A DNA stretch of 64,000 bases. Origin: Donghicola tyrosinivorans (GTDB lineage Bacteria > Pseudomonadota > Alphaproteobacteria > Rhodobacterales > Rhodobacteraceae). The position numbers were made by a program, and so were the translations under genes. Shown here piece by piece: positions 8,370 to 17,466 of this stretch (position 1 is the first letter of the stretch; each line of letters starts with the position of its first letter). The notes beneath the pieces are model-generated. The model searched no databases. It had not been told where the DNA came from and saw nothing but the letters and a program-made list of their open reading frames with translations. The DNA is taken from contig NZ_PVTQ01000012.1 in NCBI RefSeq assembly GCF_003003355.1, positions 85,119-149,118 of the forward strand, in the 5' to 3' direction.

Positions 8370-8551
8370 CGTCGTCCTCCCTTGGCGCGCAGCGGTACTA
8401 GAAAGTCGTCAGTGCGTTTGGGGACCGGACGACACACCGCGCGCGCAGGCGCTGGTTCAGGCAAAGCCTCTCTCATCGCCGTCAGCGCAGAGATCAGCCC
8501 CAGAAGGGCGATCCGGCCTGCGCGACGCAGATATGTGTCCGGGCACATCAT
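8366..8551 (-). CDS. Small unknown protein (61 aa) between cheW and tlpT-like gene
   Basis: The frame starts three bases after the cheW stop (ATG ATG at 8546-8551) and ends in an ATGA overlap with the receptor start, an arrangement typical of translational coupling. Residues 12-25 ([14 protein letters not shown]) are hydrophobic, possibly a membrane or amphipathic helix; the rest is Pro/Arg-rich, and the C-terminal GGRR is encoded by the ribosome-binding site of the next gene. In R. sphaeroides this slot holds slp/ppfA, a ParA-like positioning factor of more than 200 residues; this product is far too short to be that. It may be a remnant or a distinct small protein. Confidence 0.5.
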   Translation of the reverse strand: MMCPDTYLRRAGRIALLGLISALTAMREALPEPAPARAVCRPVPKRTDDFLVPLRAKGGRR

Positions 8552-8554
8552 GGG

Positions 8555-9085
8555 TTAGTTCCGGAGCGCCTGAGGCGCGATCACGTCCATGTCGGACACC
8601 AGAACCGGTACATCCAGCAGGATGACCACGCGCTCTTCGATGCGGCCAAGGCCGCTGACAACGCTGCGGCTGTCCGCGCCGCCAAAGTTATGGGCGCTGT
8701 CGATGTTGGCATCGGGGATGTCGATCACTTCGCGAACACGGTCGACGATCAGGCCCATGGGGGCATCGTTGACCTCAAGCACGATAACAACGGTACGGTC
8801 GTCATAGGGGCGCTCGGCCATGTTAAAGCGCAGGCGCACGTCCATCAGCGGGATCACCTTACCACGAAGGTTGATCACACCCTTGATGTAATCGGGAACA
8901 TCGGGAACGACCATAATGCGCTGCATGCCGACGATCTCGGTGACCATGCCGATGGTCAGACCGTAATCCTCAGAACCGACCGCGAAGGTCAGGTACATGC
9001 TGTCGATGCTGTCCGCACCCGCGACGCCGCCTTCTTCGGCAGCGCGCTTGGCGTCCGCGATCTGTTGTGTGGTCTGTTGATCCAT
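8555..9085 (-). CDS. cheW: Chemotaxis coupling protein CheW
   Basis: This 176-residue CheW couples receptors to the CheA kinase. After an acidic extension of about 28 residues, the CheW fold is recognisable: YLTFAVGSEDYGLTIGMVTE at the start, then VPDVPDYIKGVINLRGKVIP and the second half with GLIVDRVREVIDI and EERVVILLDV. It starts in a TAATG overlap with cheB and precedes the 61-aa frame. By synteny it corresponds to cheW4 of R. sphaeroides CheOp3, coupling the cytoplasmic receptor cluster. Confidence 0.92.
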   Translation of the reverse strand: MDQQTTQQIADAKRAAEEGGVAGADSIDSMYLTFAVGSEDYGLTIGMVTEIVGMQRIMVVPDVPDYIKGVINLRGKVIPLMDVRLRFNMAERPYDDRTVVIVLEVNDAPMGLIVDRVREVIDIPDANIDSAHNFGGADSRSVVSGLGRIEERVVILLDVPVLVSDMDVIAPQALRN

Positions 9086-10236
9086 TAGTAGGTTCCTTTC
9101 CTGAGAGGTGTGGAAAAAACGTTTGTTTCTTGTAGGGGCGCAGGGGGTGAGCCGACTGAATCAAGCATCGTCTGCGCCATTTTATGGATGGGGACCAAAC
9201 CCTCGGCTCCGCCTATTTCCCAGGCTGCCGCGGGCATACCGAACACCACCGAGCTAGCCTCGTCCTGAGCAAAGGTCCGACCGCCCACGCGGCGGATCAT
9301 GTTCAGACCCTGTGCGCCGTCCCGGCCCATTCCGGTCAACAGCGCAGCCGTCACGCGGGGGGCCGCGTAGTTGGCAACCGAGGCAAACAAAACATCGACC
9401 GCAGGCCGCGAATAACAAACCGGTGCGCCTTCGTGCAGAACCACGCGGTGCCCGCCAGGCATCGGCTGCAACACCATGTGGCGGTCGCCGCCGGGGGCCA
9501 GCAGAACCACCCCCTGCTTGATCACATCACCGTGCTGCGCCTCACGAACTTCGATCGCACACTGCTCGTTCAAACGGCGCGCGAACGCATTCGTAAAGCC
9601 CGAGGGCATGTGCTGGACAATCACTGTGCCCGGCGCATCTGCAGGTAGCTGTTCAATCAGCGTGCCAAGTGCCTGCACACCGCCCGTCGAAGCACCGATT
9701 GCGAACAACCAGCGCCCGTATTCGGGGTTGCTGGCGACCGACGGCACCGCCGCGCGCGGCATAGGCGCAGGGGCGGCTGCAGTCGTGGCGGCCGGCCGAC
9801 GATCGGCGCGGGGCCGCTCATTGCGCACATGGGCCGCACGGGCCGCCTTCAGGCGCATCCGGATCTGGCTGGTGGCGGTCAGCATGTCATCGCCAGCGGT
9901 CATCCGCGGCTTGGGCAGCACGTCCACGGCACCGGCCTGCAAGGCATCGATGGTCACGCGGATACCGGAGGCCGTCGTCGACGAGACGACAACCGTCGGA
10001 ATGGGGTCTTTCGAGATTTCTTCCTTCAGGAAGGTCAGACCGTCCATCTGGGGCATCTCAAGATCCAGCGAAATCACGTCAGGACGACGGATGCGGATGA
10101 ACTGGCGGGCCTGTTCGGCATTCGCGGCAGCGCCGACCAGCTCGAATTCGGGATCGCTCTTGATGCCCAGTGCCAGCAGGCGCCGGAACATGGCCGAGTC
10201 ATCGATGATCAACACGCGGATAGGGGTGGAAACCAT
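9085..10236 (-). CDS. cheB: Chemotaxis response regulator protein-glutamate methylesterase CheB
   Basis: CheB removes methyl groups from receptor glutamates when phosphorylated. The 383-residue protein has an N-terminal receiver domain with the phosphorylation site Asp58 (SLDLEMPQMDG) and Lys109, an Ala/Pro/Arg linker (about 130-172), and the esterase domain with the Ser183 (IGASTGG), His209 (VQHMP) and Asp306 (GMGRDGA) triad. The start overlaps the cheR stop (TAATG), and the end overlaps cheW in the same way. By position it is the cheB2 equivalent. Confidence 0.93.
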   Translation of the reverse strand: MVSTPIRVLIIDDSAMFRRLLALGIKSDPEFELVGAAANAEQARQFIRIRRPDVISLDLEMPQMDGLTFLKEEISKDPIPTVVVSSTTASGIRVTIDALQAGAVDVLPKPRMTAGDDMLTATSQIRMRLKAARAAHVRNERPRADRRPAATTAAAPAPMPRAAVPSVASNPEYGRWLFAIGASTGGVQALGTLIEQLPADAPGTVIVQHMPSGFTNAFARRLNEQCAIEVREAQHGDVIKQGVVLLAPGGDRHMVLQPMPGGHRVVLHEGAPVCYSRPAVDVLFASVANYAAPRVTAALLTGMGRDGAQGLNMIRRVGGRTFAQDEASSVVFGMPAAAWEIGGAEGLVPIHKMAQTMLDSVGSPPAPLQETNVFSTPLRKGTY

Positions 10237-11042
10237 TATGCAGGCCTCCGGTAGATACCAGCCACCACAGGCTCCCAGCGCGATCCCAGATCACGGATCG
10301 ATTCCGTGACAGAGGTGATCAGCCAGCCACCGGGTTCGGTCGCGTCATAGATCGCTTCCAGCGTGCCGATCTGATCGGCGCGGTCGAAGTAGTACAGAAT
10401 GTTCCGGCAGAACACGACCTGGAACGGGTGAATGAACGGATAGGGCCGCGCCTTCAGGTTCATCCGGCGGAACGTACAGGCATCGCGGATCTCTTCCTTA
10501 ACGCGGTATTGCTCCATGCCCGCAGGCTCGAAGTAGCGCGACAGGATCGACGGGTCCGTCTGTGCGAACTGGCGGTGGGGGAAGACCCCCATCTCGGCGC
10601 GGGCCACGACGGGCGCGCTAATATCGGTGCCCAGAATCTTGAGCTTCTTCAGCGCCTGACGACCCAGAGTTTCGGCCACCAGAATAGCAACGGTATAGGC
10701 TTCGTCACCGGTCGAGGCCGCCGCACTCCAGACGCGCATCTCGGCGCGCTCGGCGATCTCGGGAAGGATCATCGTGCGGAAATTGTCCAGAACTTCCGGC
10801 TCGCGGAAGAAATAGGTGTGGTTGGTCGAGGCCGCGCTCATGACGGCCAGTTCGACCTCTTGGGGCGGATTGTGCAGCAGGTCGTGCGCCAAGCCGTTCA
10901 GATCGCCATAGTCAAACCGCCGCGTCACACGCGACAGACGCTGACGCAACAGATCCTGCTTGTTGTCGGCAAAGTTGATGCCGCAACGTTCGCTCAGCCA
11001 AGAGCGGATCTGTTCGTATCCAGCGTGGTCGGGGAAGCTCAT
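10236..11042 (-). CDS. cheR: Chemotaxis protein-glutamate methyltransferase CheR
   Basis: CheR methylates receptor glutamates using S-adenosylmethionine. I start it at ATG 11042, which overlaps the upstream kinase stop as ATGA, giving 268 residues; a frame start further upstream would lie inside that gene. Features: N-terminal helical domain, the T.FFR element in NHTYFFREP, a SAM-binding segment VWSAAASTGDEAYT (Cys of the usual SAACSTGEE replaced by Ala), and FCRNILYYFD. The cheR3 equivalent by synteny. Confidence 0.92.
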   Translation of the reverse strand: MSFPDHAGYEQIRSWLSERCGINFADNKQDLLRQRLSRVTRRFDYGDLNGLAHDLLHNPPQEVELAVMSAASTNHTYFFREPEVLDNFRTMILPEIAERAEMRVWSAAASTGDEAYTVAILVAETLGRQALKKLKILGTDISAPVVARAEMGVFPHRQFAQTDPSILSRYFEPAGMEQYRVKEEIRDACTFRRMNLKARPYPFIHPFQVVFCRNILYYFDRADQIGTLEAIYDATEPGGWLITSVTESIRDLGSRWEPVVAGIYRRPA

Positions 11043-12262
11043 TTCTCGTCCCCCGAAGCAAGGCGTTCGCAATCCAGAACGATTGCGACTTCGCCCGACG
11101 GCAACAGGGCGCAACCCCAGCTGGCACGCACCTTGGCAAGGCTTCCGACCAGCGGCTTCATCACCACTTGCTGACGATCCATCACCTCATCCACAGGCAC
11201 CGCGATGGTCCCGCGCGAGGTGTTGAAGACGATGCAGACCATCTCCGACAGCGGAGTCATGTCGGTGACTTTGCTGTTGTAGAATTTCTCAAGGCGCAGG
11301 ATCGGGATATGGGCGCCGCGAAGGCGCAACATGTCCGAGCCCTTTTCCTTGCCGCGACGGGCAGAGACACCCACGATGTCGCTGGGACCGGGTTTGACGA
11401 TCTCGGAGATATCTTCGACCGGCACCGTGAACAGATGCTTGCCAAGACGCAGCAGGATGCTGTCAAGGAAGGCCAGCGACACCGGAATATGCAGCGATAC
11501 CGTGGTGCCAGAGCCTTCTTCGCTGTCCACGGCAATACGGCCGCGCAGTTCGCTCATAGTGGTGTTCAGAACGTCCATGCCCACGCCTCGACCCGACAGG
11601 GTCGAGACCTTTTCAGCGGTCGAGAAGCCGGGCTCGAAGATACATTTCCAAAGACGCTCGGGTTCGGGCTCTTCGGTTTCGCCGAAAAAGCCACGCTTGC
11701 GGGCGATCTTCAGGATCTTTTCACGGTTCAGACCGCGACCGTCGTCGATTACCTGAATGCGCACTTCGCTGCCCACCTGCGCGGCGGTCAGTTTGATGGT
11801 GCCTGCTTTCTTCTTAGAGGTCTGCGCGCGCTCTTCCGGAGTTTCCAGACCGTGGTCGGCCGAGTTACGGACAACGTGCAGCAGCGGATCATAGAGCTTG
11901 TCAGCAACAAGCTTGTCGATGGCGGTGTCATCGCCCTCGATAATCAGATCAATATTTTTTTTGGTTTCACGCTCAAGCTCGCGGACCATGCGTTTCAGGC
12001 GTCGGAAGACCTCGCCGACGGGAACCAGTCGCAATTCGGTGGCGGCGTCCTGCACTTCGCGGACGATCATGGACAAACGGTGCGCGGCGGCATCGAACCC
12101 GACCAGATCAAGGCCCTCAAGATCTGGCGAGTTCACGGTTTCCGACACGCTGAGCGAAAGCTCACCGACAAGGTCCATCAAACGACCAATCTTGTCAGAG
12201 GACACACGGAGTAGTGCGCCACCGCTTGATTTTTCAGTTGTGGCTTCAGGATTAGCGCTCAT
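11039..12262 (-). CDS. cheA4: CheA4-like histidine kinase lacking the Hpt domain
   Basis: The 407-residue protein consists of a dimerisation (P3) segment, a complete ATPase (P4) and a CheW-like (P5) domain. The ATP-site boxes are intact: N-box HVVRNSADHG at 129-138, G1 DDGRG at 173-177, GFST at 212-215 and G2 SGRGVGMD at 223-230. There is no P1 phospho-histidine domain, so it must phosphorylate another protein, most likely the Hpt of the cheA3-like product at 2505. This is the same division of labour as CheA4/CheA3 of R. sphaeroides. A 144-nt gap separates it from the preceding small gene. Confidence 0.9.
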   Translation of the reverse strand: MSANPEATTEKSSGGALLRVSSDKIGRLMDLVGELSLSVSETVNSPDLEGLDLVGFDAAAHRLSMIVREVQDAATELRLVPVGEVFRRLKRMVRELERETKKNIDLIIEGDDTAIDKLVADKLYDPLLHVVRNSADHGLETPEERAQTSKKKAGTIKLTAAQVGSEVRIQVIDDGRGLNREKILKIARKRGFFGETEEPEPERLWKCIFEPGFSTAEKVSTLSGRGVGMDVLNTTMSELRGRIAVDSEEGSGTTVSLHIPVSLAFLDSILLRLGKHLFTVPVEDISEIVKPGPSDIVGVSARRGKEKGSDMLRLRGAHIPILRLEKFYNSKVTDMTPLSEMVCIVFNTSRGTIAVPVDEVMDRQQVVMKPLVGSLAKVRASWGCALLPSGEVAIVLDCERLASGDEK

Positions 12263-12406
12263 GCGCGTGCCTTTCCTTGCCTATCGCTTCGTTCTCAAAG
12301 CCGCCGTGCATCACGTTGTCAGACAACGGTTTTCCGACAGCCTCATGGCTTTTCATTCAGTCCCGGGATGCCAATGCAAACCCCGTGCCGAGTCTGGAAA
12401 AATTCG

Positions 12407-12712
12407 TCAGGCTGCGTCGGTACTTGCGTCGAAGTTAAAGATGCAGACCCCGTCGAACCCCGTTGAGCGGAAGAGGAATGTGGATTTCATCGCATCCACA
12501 AAGCCGCCGTGGTTCTTTTCGAAGGTTTTCAGATCGGCCGCCGAGGGAAAAAAGACATTTACGGAAATGTCGCCCTCTTTACTGATCAGGACAGTGAGAC
12601 CGGACATGTTGCACTCGGGGATGGCATTCCCGATGGACTCGGTCACAAAAGGAGCCGCGATTTGCGCCGCATCCAGACTTGGAAACTTCAGATGGTATGT
12701 TTTGGACAACAT
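12407..12712 (-). CDS. Small unknown protein at the head of the chemotaxis operon (orf101)
   Basis: The 101-residue product (ATG at 12712) alternates strands and helices (MLSKTYHLKFPSLD, then a TVLISKEGDISVNVFF strand pair), which suggests a small alpha/beta domain. I do not recognise the family. The ribosome site is weak (AGG at eight bases). A sigma-28-like promoter at 12752-12778 fits this start with a leader of about 33 nt, which suggests co-expression with the chemotaxis genes. A longer alternative frame starting at 12818 is in another phase and has no support. Confidence 0.55.
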   Translation of the reverse strand: MLSKTYHLKFPSLDAAQIAAPFVTESIGNAIPECNMSGLTVLISKEGDISVNVFFPSAADLKTFEKNHGGFVDAMKSTFLFRSTGFDGVCIFNFDASTDAA

Positions 12713-12751
12713 GGTTGGGCCTACGCTTGTTCATTTCGACGTCTGAAAAGC

Positions 12752-12778
12752 TAAACGGCCCCGTTGAATTTTGTTTCA
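12752..12778 (-). promoter_or_regulatory. Sigma-28-like promoter of the chemotaxis operon
   Basis: On the minus strand TGAA, 15 nt, then GCCGTTTA, close to the FliA consensus TAAA-N15-GCCGATAA. Predicted start near 12745. Confidence 0.5.
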
Positions 12779-13042
12779 TACCTCTTTTGGACTCGGTCGC
12801 CCTATCCATTCGGCACACTTAGGGGTGGGTTGCCCTACCTACCTACGTCCAACAGCCTAGCCATAGGGAGTCTATCGGTGTGCAGGAAAGGCAAAGGGGG
12901 TGTCGGAATCCCGTCAACTGACGGCTTTTCCCTGTCAGAGTCAGCGCAATGACACGCCTTTCGCCCCTATCGGTTCATTCATCGGCTGGCTTGAGCCTTA
13001 TTTTAGGGTCTTTGTGAAAAAAATTTTCGACCACATGCGATT

Positions 13043-13057
13043 TGGCACGACTCCTGC
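13043..13057 (+). promoter_or_regulatory. Sigma-54 promoter of fleT
   Basis: TGGCACGACTCCTGC: perfect TGGCACG at -24 and CTGC at -12 with correct spacing. Predicted start about 13069, 22 nt before the fleT ATG. Confidence 0.78.
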
Positions 13058-13090
13058 CTCTTAAAACCTCGACAGCTATGCGAGGACGCC

Positions 13091-14218
13091 ATGACCGATA
13101 TTCTGATTATCCCGACCGAATTTACCGCAGCCGCAGGTCTGACCGATCTGCTCTCGCGCCGCCGGGCACAAGTAGAATGCGCCACCGATGGCAAAGCCCT
13201 TACCTTTGTATGCAGCGCCGCAGCCGAAGCCGCTCTGGGTGGCCAGCGCGGTGTGGTGGAAAAGGCCAAGGTTGCTGGCGCCAAGCGCGTCATCATCGTG
13301 GATGAGGCCGCAACCGAACTGACCATCACCGAAGAGCTGGGTGGTCGCATGGTTCGCTTCGGCCTGCCCGCCGGTTCCGCGGATGCGCTGCGCAACGGTC
13401 CTCTTCTGATGCTGTCGGACCTGATCGCTGCGCCCTTCGGTGGCATGGTTGCCGCTGACGCACAGACCGGCGCCCTGATCGACATGACCGCCCGCGTGGC
13501 CCGCACCGATGTGACCGTCTTCATCAACGGCCCGACCGGCAGCGGCAAAGAGGTTCTGGCCCGCACCGTCCATGATCATTCGCGCCGCGCCGATGCGCCC
13601 TTCGTCGCTATCAACTGCGCCGCCATCCCCGAAAACATGCTGGAAGCAATCCTGTTCGGCTACGAGAAGGGCTCGTTCACTGGCGCATCGACCGCCAACA
13701 AAGGCATCGTGCGCGCCGCAGACGGCGGCACCCTGCTGCTGGACGAAATCTCGGAAATGCCGCTGGGTCTGCAAGCCAAGCTGCTGCGCGTGCTGCAGGA
13801 AAAGAAAGTCACTCCGCTGGGTTCGCAGAATGAATGCGCCGTGGATATCCGCGTGATTGCCACCTCGAACCGCGACATGGCCGAAGCCGTCGCCGAGGGC
13901 ACCTTCCGCGAAGACCTGTACTACCGCCTGAACGTTTTCCCCCTGGCCACCCAGAAACTGGCCGAGCGCGCCGAGGACATTCCCGCACTGGCATCGGCCC
14001 TGCTGCGCCGTCACTGCGGCGAGGCCCTGCCCGTCCTGACCGAAGAGGCTTGCGACGTGCTGATGGCCCACAACTGGCCCGGCAACGTGCGTGAATTGGA
14101 AAACGTGATCCAACGGGCACTGGTCTTGCATGACGGCAAACAGATCACCGCCGCAGACATCATGCTGAACGGCAAACCGGGGCTGCTGCCCCACACCTCG
14201 ATGGCCCAAGCTGCATAA
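13091..14218 (+). CDS. fleT: Sigma-54 co-activator FleT (AAA+ protein without DNA-binding domain)
   Basis: The 375-residue protein has a divergent N-terminal domain (1-120) without receiver residues, then a sigma-54 interaction AAA+ module: Walker A GPTGSGKE at 147-154, loop GSFTGA at 194-199 (Ser in place of the usual Ala of GAFTGA), Walker B LLLDE at 215-219. It stops soon after the AAA+ lid and has no FIS-type helix-turn-helix. In R. sphaeroides FleT likewise lacks a DNA-binding domain, lies upstream of fliE, is switched on by FleQ alone and then acts in complex with FleQ. GAGG precedes the ATG. The sigma-54 promoter at 13043 fits that cascade. Confidence 0.85.
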   Translation: MTDILIIPTEFTAAAGLTDLLSRRRAQVECATDGKALTFVCSAAAEAALGGQRGVVEKAKVAGAKRVIIVDEAATELTITEELGGRMVRFGLPAGSADALRNGPLLMLSDLIAAPFGGMVAADAQTGALIDMTARVARTDVTVFINGPTGSGKEVLARTVHDHSRRADAPFVAINCAAIPENMLEAILFGYEKGSFTGASTANKGIVRAADGGTLLLDEISEMPLGLQAKLLRVLQEKKVTPLGSQNECAVDIRVIATSNRDMAEAVAEGTFREDLYYRLNVFPLATQKLAERAEDIPALASALLRRHCGEALPVLTEEACDVLMAHNWPGNVRELENVIQRALVLHDGKQITAADIMLNGKPGLLPHTSMAQAA

Positions 14219-14290
14219 GACAGCACGGCCACTTCTACCGCAGGCAACAACGACAATGACGAGCAGTAAAGCTAAGAGGATCAAAACCAA

Positions 14291-14614
14291 ATGAGCATCA
14301 ATGGCCCCACTTCGGTGTTCGGCGCACTGCCGCTCGGTTCGGTATCGGGGGCGTCCAAACCCACCGAGACCCTCAAACCCTCGGGCGCAGAAGGCCCCAG
14401 CTTTGGTCAGCGAGTGAATGACGCACTCGACAACGTGGCCAACGCACAAAGCAACGCGGCGCAATCCGCAAAGGATTACGAGACCGGCAAGACCGACGAC
14501 ATCGCATCGGTGATGATCGAACAACAGGTCGCCAGCCTCGGGTTCCAGATGACCCTTCAGGTTCGCAACAAGGCGCTGAACGCCTACCGCGATATCATGA
14601 ATATGCCGGTCTGA
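14291..14614 (+). CDS. fliE: Flagellar hook-basal body protein FliE
   Basis: FliE joins the MS ring to the proximal rod. The 107-residue product has a flexible N-terminus and the typical FliE C-terminal half: FGQRVNDALDNVANAQ, then VMIEQQVASLGFQMTLQVRN ending in a YRDIMNM segment. AGAGGA lies 11-12 nt before the ATG. It follows fleT by 72 nt without a promoter I can see and leads into fliF. Confidence 0.93.
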   Translation: MSINGPTSVFGALPLGSVSGASKPTETLKPSGAEGPSFGQRVNDALDNVANAQSNAAQSAKDYETGKTDDIASVMIEQQVASLGFQMTLQVRNKALNAYRDIMNMPV

Positions 14615-14653
14615 TTGACCGGTTGAACACGAGTTAGACGCTAGGGACAGAAC

Positions 14654-16432
14654 ATGGTGGACACATCGACAGCTCCGGTGCTCGCAGGTGGACAGGCAAA
14701 TTCGCTGATGGCCAAAGGCCAGAACGCATTTGAATGGACCCGTGGTGTCACCGACCAGCCGGGCGTACGTCGGGCGATGCCGGCGATCGTGCTGGTCTCG
14801 GCCGCTGTGCTGGGTCTGATGATCTATATGTTCCTGTCCACACCGGGCATGGTGAACCTCAACACCGGCCTGCCTGAAAACGAAAAGGCCTCGGCGCTGG
14901 AGCTGCTGACCGGCCAAGGCATCACCGCGCAGCTGGACCCCGAAACCGGCCAGCTTCAGGTGATCAAGGCCGACTTCCACAAAGCCCGCATGGCGCTGGC
15001 CGCCGAAGGCCTGCCCGCAGGCACCCCCGATGGCCTGTCCACCATCACCGATATGCCCATGGGCACCAGCCGCAGTGTCGAAAGCGCCCGTCTGCGCCGC
15101 ATGCACGAGCTGGATCTGGCCCGCTCGATTTCCGAGATCAAAGTCATCACTCAGGCCCGCGTGCATCTGGCCCTGCCCGAACGCACCGCCTTTGTGCGCG
15201 ACACCCAGCCGCCCCGCGCGTCGGTGTTCCTGCAAGTGGCCCCCGGCAACACACTGGGCCAAAGTCAGGTCGAAGCCATCGTCAGCCTTGTCAGCACCTC
15301 GATCCCCGGCATGCCGCGGGCGAACGTGTCTGTTGTGGACCAGACCGGCCGTCTTCTGACCAACGGCAGCGATGACGCCATCACCCAGATGAGCGACCAG
15401 CAGTCGCGCCAGCGCATCGAGATGGAAGAGCTTTATCGCAACCGTATCGAAGCCCTGATCACCCCCATCGTCGGCCTCGGCAACGCAGCCGTTCAGGTCA
15501 CGCTGGACATGGATTTCACCCGTTCCGAAGTGATGAACGAACAGTTCAGCCCGAACCAGACCGCTCTGCGCTCTGAGCAGAAGATGAACGAGGAAAGCAA
15601 AAGCGGCAAAGCGGGCGGCATCCCCGGTGCGATCTCGAACACGCCTCCTGCCGAAGCTGATCTGGCCGCCAACCAGCCGGGCGAAGGCCGTCTGAACGCG
15701 GGTGACGTGACCAACACCTCGTCGTCCTCGACCCGCAACTACGAAGTCAGCCGCCGCGTTGAAACCATCCAGCCGCCCAGCAGCAAGATCACCCGCGTGA
15801 ACGCAGCCATCCTGCTGCGCGCGCCCACCAGCGCCGATCCCACCGAACCCGCAATGCTGCCCGAAGCCGTCCTGCGCGAGATCGAGGCACTGGCCCGCAC
15901 CGCCATCGGTTTCAGCGATGATCGCGGCGATACCATCACCGTTTCCTCCAGCCCCTTCATCGACACCTTCGATGTCTACGAGGCCCCTTGGTACAAAGCC
16001 GACTGGCTGCCGACCGTTGGCCGCATCCTGGCCCAGCTGGTGGCACTGGCGATCGTCATCCTCGGGATTATCCGCCCGCTGCTGTCCCGCCTGCTGCCCA
16101 AGCCCATGGACTATGGCCTGAGCCCCGCACTGGCCGAAACCGTAGAGGTCGGCGAAGGCGACACCCTGTCCACCCTGCGCGCCCGCCTGGAAGGTCAGGA
16201 CGCCCCCGAAATGGCCGGTGGCAGCGCAGGTGGCGAAGGCGGACGACCCGCAAAAGGCAGAGGCAAGGGCACCGCTTTGCCCGTCGGCCCCGAAGTGGAA
16301 ATGCTCAAGAATGAAGCTGTCACCTATGAAGAGAAGGTCGCTCTGCTGCGCCATCTGGCCGAAGTGGAAAGCGCCCGCGTGGCAGCTGTGTTCGAACTGA
16401 TGATCGAGCGTGACAAGGAGGTCACCCCATGA
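14654..16432 (+). CDS. fliF: Flagellar MS-ring protein FliF
   Basis: FliF forms the membrane-embedded MS ring. The 592-residue protein has a first membrane helix at about 44-63, periplasmic ring domains including the YscJ-like section with LPERTAFVRDTQPPRASVFL, a low-complexity periplasmic loop, a second helix at about 450-475, and a C-terminal cytoplasmic tail ending in the FliG-binding part. Length is normal. The stop overlaps the fliG start (ATGA). Confidence 0.95.
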   Translation: MVDTSTAPVLAGGQANSLMAKGQNAFEWTRGVTDQPGVRRAMPAIVLVSAAVLGLMIYMFLSTPGMVNLNTGLPENEKASALELLTGQGITAQLDPETGQLQVIKADFHKARMALAAEGLPAGTPDGLSTITDMPMGTSRSVESARLRRMHELDLARSISEIKVITQARVHLALPERTAFVRDTQPPRASVFLQVAPGNTLGQSQVEAIVSLVSTSIPGMPRANVSVVDQTGRLLTNGSDDAITQMSDQQSRQRIEMEELYRNRIEALITPIVGLGNAAVQVTLDMDFTRSEVMNEQFSPNQTALRSEQKMNEESKSGKAGGIPGAISNTPPAEADLAANQPGEGRLNAGDVTNTSSSSTRNYEVSRRVETIQPPSSKITRVNAAILLRAPTSADPTEPAMLPEAVLREIEALARTAIGFSDDRGDTITVSSSPFIDTFDVYEAPWYKADWLPTVGRILAQLVALAIVILGIIRPLLSRLLPKPMDYGLSPALAETVEVGEGDTLSTLRARLEGQDAPEMAGGSAGGEGGRPAKGRGKGTALPVGPEVEMLKNEAVTYEEKVALLRHLAEVESARVAAVFELMIERDKEVTP

Positions 16433-17466
16433 ACGCCCTGGTTCCCGTAGGTGAAGAAAACACCCAACTCGCCGGTCTCGACGGCACCCAGAAGGCCGCG
16501 ATCCTGATGATGCTGTTCGGTGAAACTGCCGCCTCCAGCGTCCTGAAGGAACTGAACCCCGGTCAGGTGCAGGATCTTGGCGCCGCCATGTACGGTGTCC
16601 GCCGCATCAGCCACGAAACCATCGCCGCCGTGGTGGACCAGTTTCTGGAAGAGTTAAGCCAGCAGACCAATCTGGGCATCGGCGCGGGCAACTATGTGCG
16701 TACCGTCCTGAATGACGCTCTGGGTCCGGACAAGGCACAGTCGGTTCTGTCGCGCATCACCCCCTCCAGCGCCGAGCATCCCATCGAGATCTTCGACTGG
16801 ATGGACGCCAAAGCGATTTGCGAGCTGATCATGGACGAACACCCGCAGATCATGGCGCTGGTTGTGGCCTCAATCGACACGCAACTGGCCGCCGAGGTGC
16901 TGCGCCTTTTGCCCGAATCCACCCAGCCCGATGTGATCTTCCGCATCGCGACCCTGACCAATGTCCAGCCGGACGCCCTGAAGGATCTGGAAAAGGTCAT
17001 GCAGCGCAAGTTCAAGGCCAACACCACCCTGCGGGCAAGCCAGATTGGCGGCATCCGCTCGGCGGCGCGCATCATGAACTTTACCAAGCAGGACATGGAA
17101 CAGCGCATCATGAAGGCCATCAAGGGCGAAGACAAAGACCTCATGGAGAACCTGCAGGACAACATGTTCGTCTTCGACAACCTTATCCAGTCGGAAGACC
17201 GCGCCCTGCAGACCCTGCTGCGCGAAATCGAACCCGAAGTTCTTACTCTGGCGCTCAAAGGGGCGGACGACCAGCTGCTGCGCAAGCTGCTGGGTTGTAT
17301 GTCCAGCCGCGCCGCCGCCAACATCGAGGACGAAATGGAGGCCATGGGCCCCGTTCGCCTCACCGCAGTTCAGGAAGCCCAGAAACAGATTGTCGCCGTG
17401 GCCCGTCGTCTTGCCGATGCAGGAACGATTACCCTTGCCGGTCGCGGTGGTGAGGAGATGGTCTAA
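16429..17466 (+). CDS. fliG: Flagellar motor switch protein FliG
   Basis: FliG is the C-ring protein that meets the stator. The 345-residue product shows the N-terminal LDGTQKAAILMMLFGE segment, the middle-domain EHPQ motif (DEHPQIMAL), the NFTKQDMEQRIM region and the C-terminal torque helix containing the alternating charges around LTLALKGADDQLLRKLL. It overlaps fliF by four bases and fliH by one. Confidence 0.95.
   Translation: MNALVPVGEENTQLAGLDGTQKAAILMMLFGETAASSVLKELNPGQVQDLGAAMYGVRRISHETIAAVVDQFLEELSQQTNLGIGAGNYVRTVLNDALGPDKAQSVLSRITPSSAEHPIEIFDWMDAKAICELIMDEHPQIMALVVASIDTQLAAEVLRLLPESTQPDVIFRIATLTNVQPDALKDLEKVMQRKFKANTTLRASQIGGIRSAARIMNFTKQDMEQRIMKAIKGEDKDLMENLQDNMFVFDNLIQSEDRALQTLLREIEPEVLTLALKGADDQLLRKLLGCMSSRAAANIEDEMEAMGPVRLTAVQEAQKQIVAVARRLADAGTITLAGRGGEEMV

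Larger units (their letters stand above)
12713..13090. other. 378-nt gap between the chemotaxis and export operons
   Basis: The region holds the sigma-28-like promoter for the leftward operon and the sigma-54 promoter for the rightward fleT. In its middle is a small hairpin CCGTCAACTGACGG (12911-12924) followed by CTTTT on the plus strand, for which no upstream plus-strand gene is visible. No convincing protein frame is seen. Confidence 0.5.

Noticed and set aside
12911..12929. Small hairpin with T-run as a terminator
   Set aside because: The stem has only five pairs and there is no plus-strand gene upstream for it to end; kept only as a note in the gap entry.
12764..12952. 62-codon plus-strand frame in the gap before fleT
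   Set aside because: No ribosome site, unusual composition, and it overlaps the opposing sigma-28-like promoter.
13076..16354. Long minus-strand open frame of over 1000 codons opposite fleT and fliF
   Set aside because: It is the mirror of two well-recognised genes in GC-rich DNA. Its translation is rich in Gly, His, Gln and Val without any domain, and it has no ribosome site.
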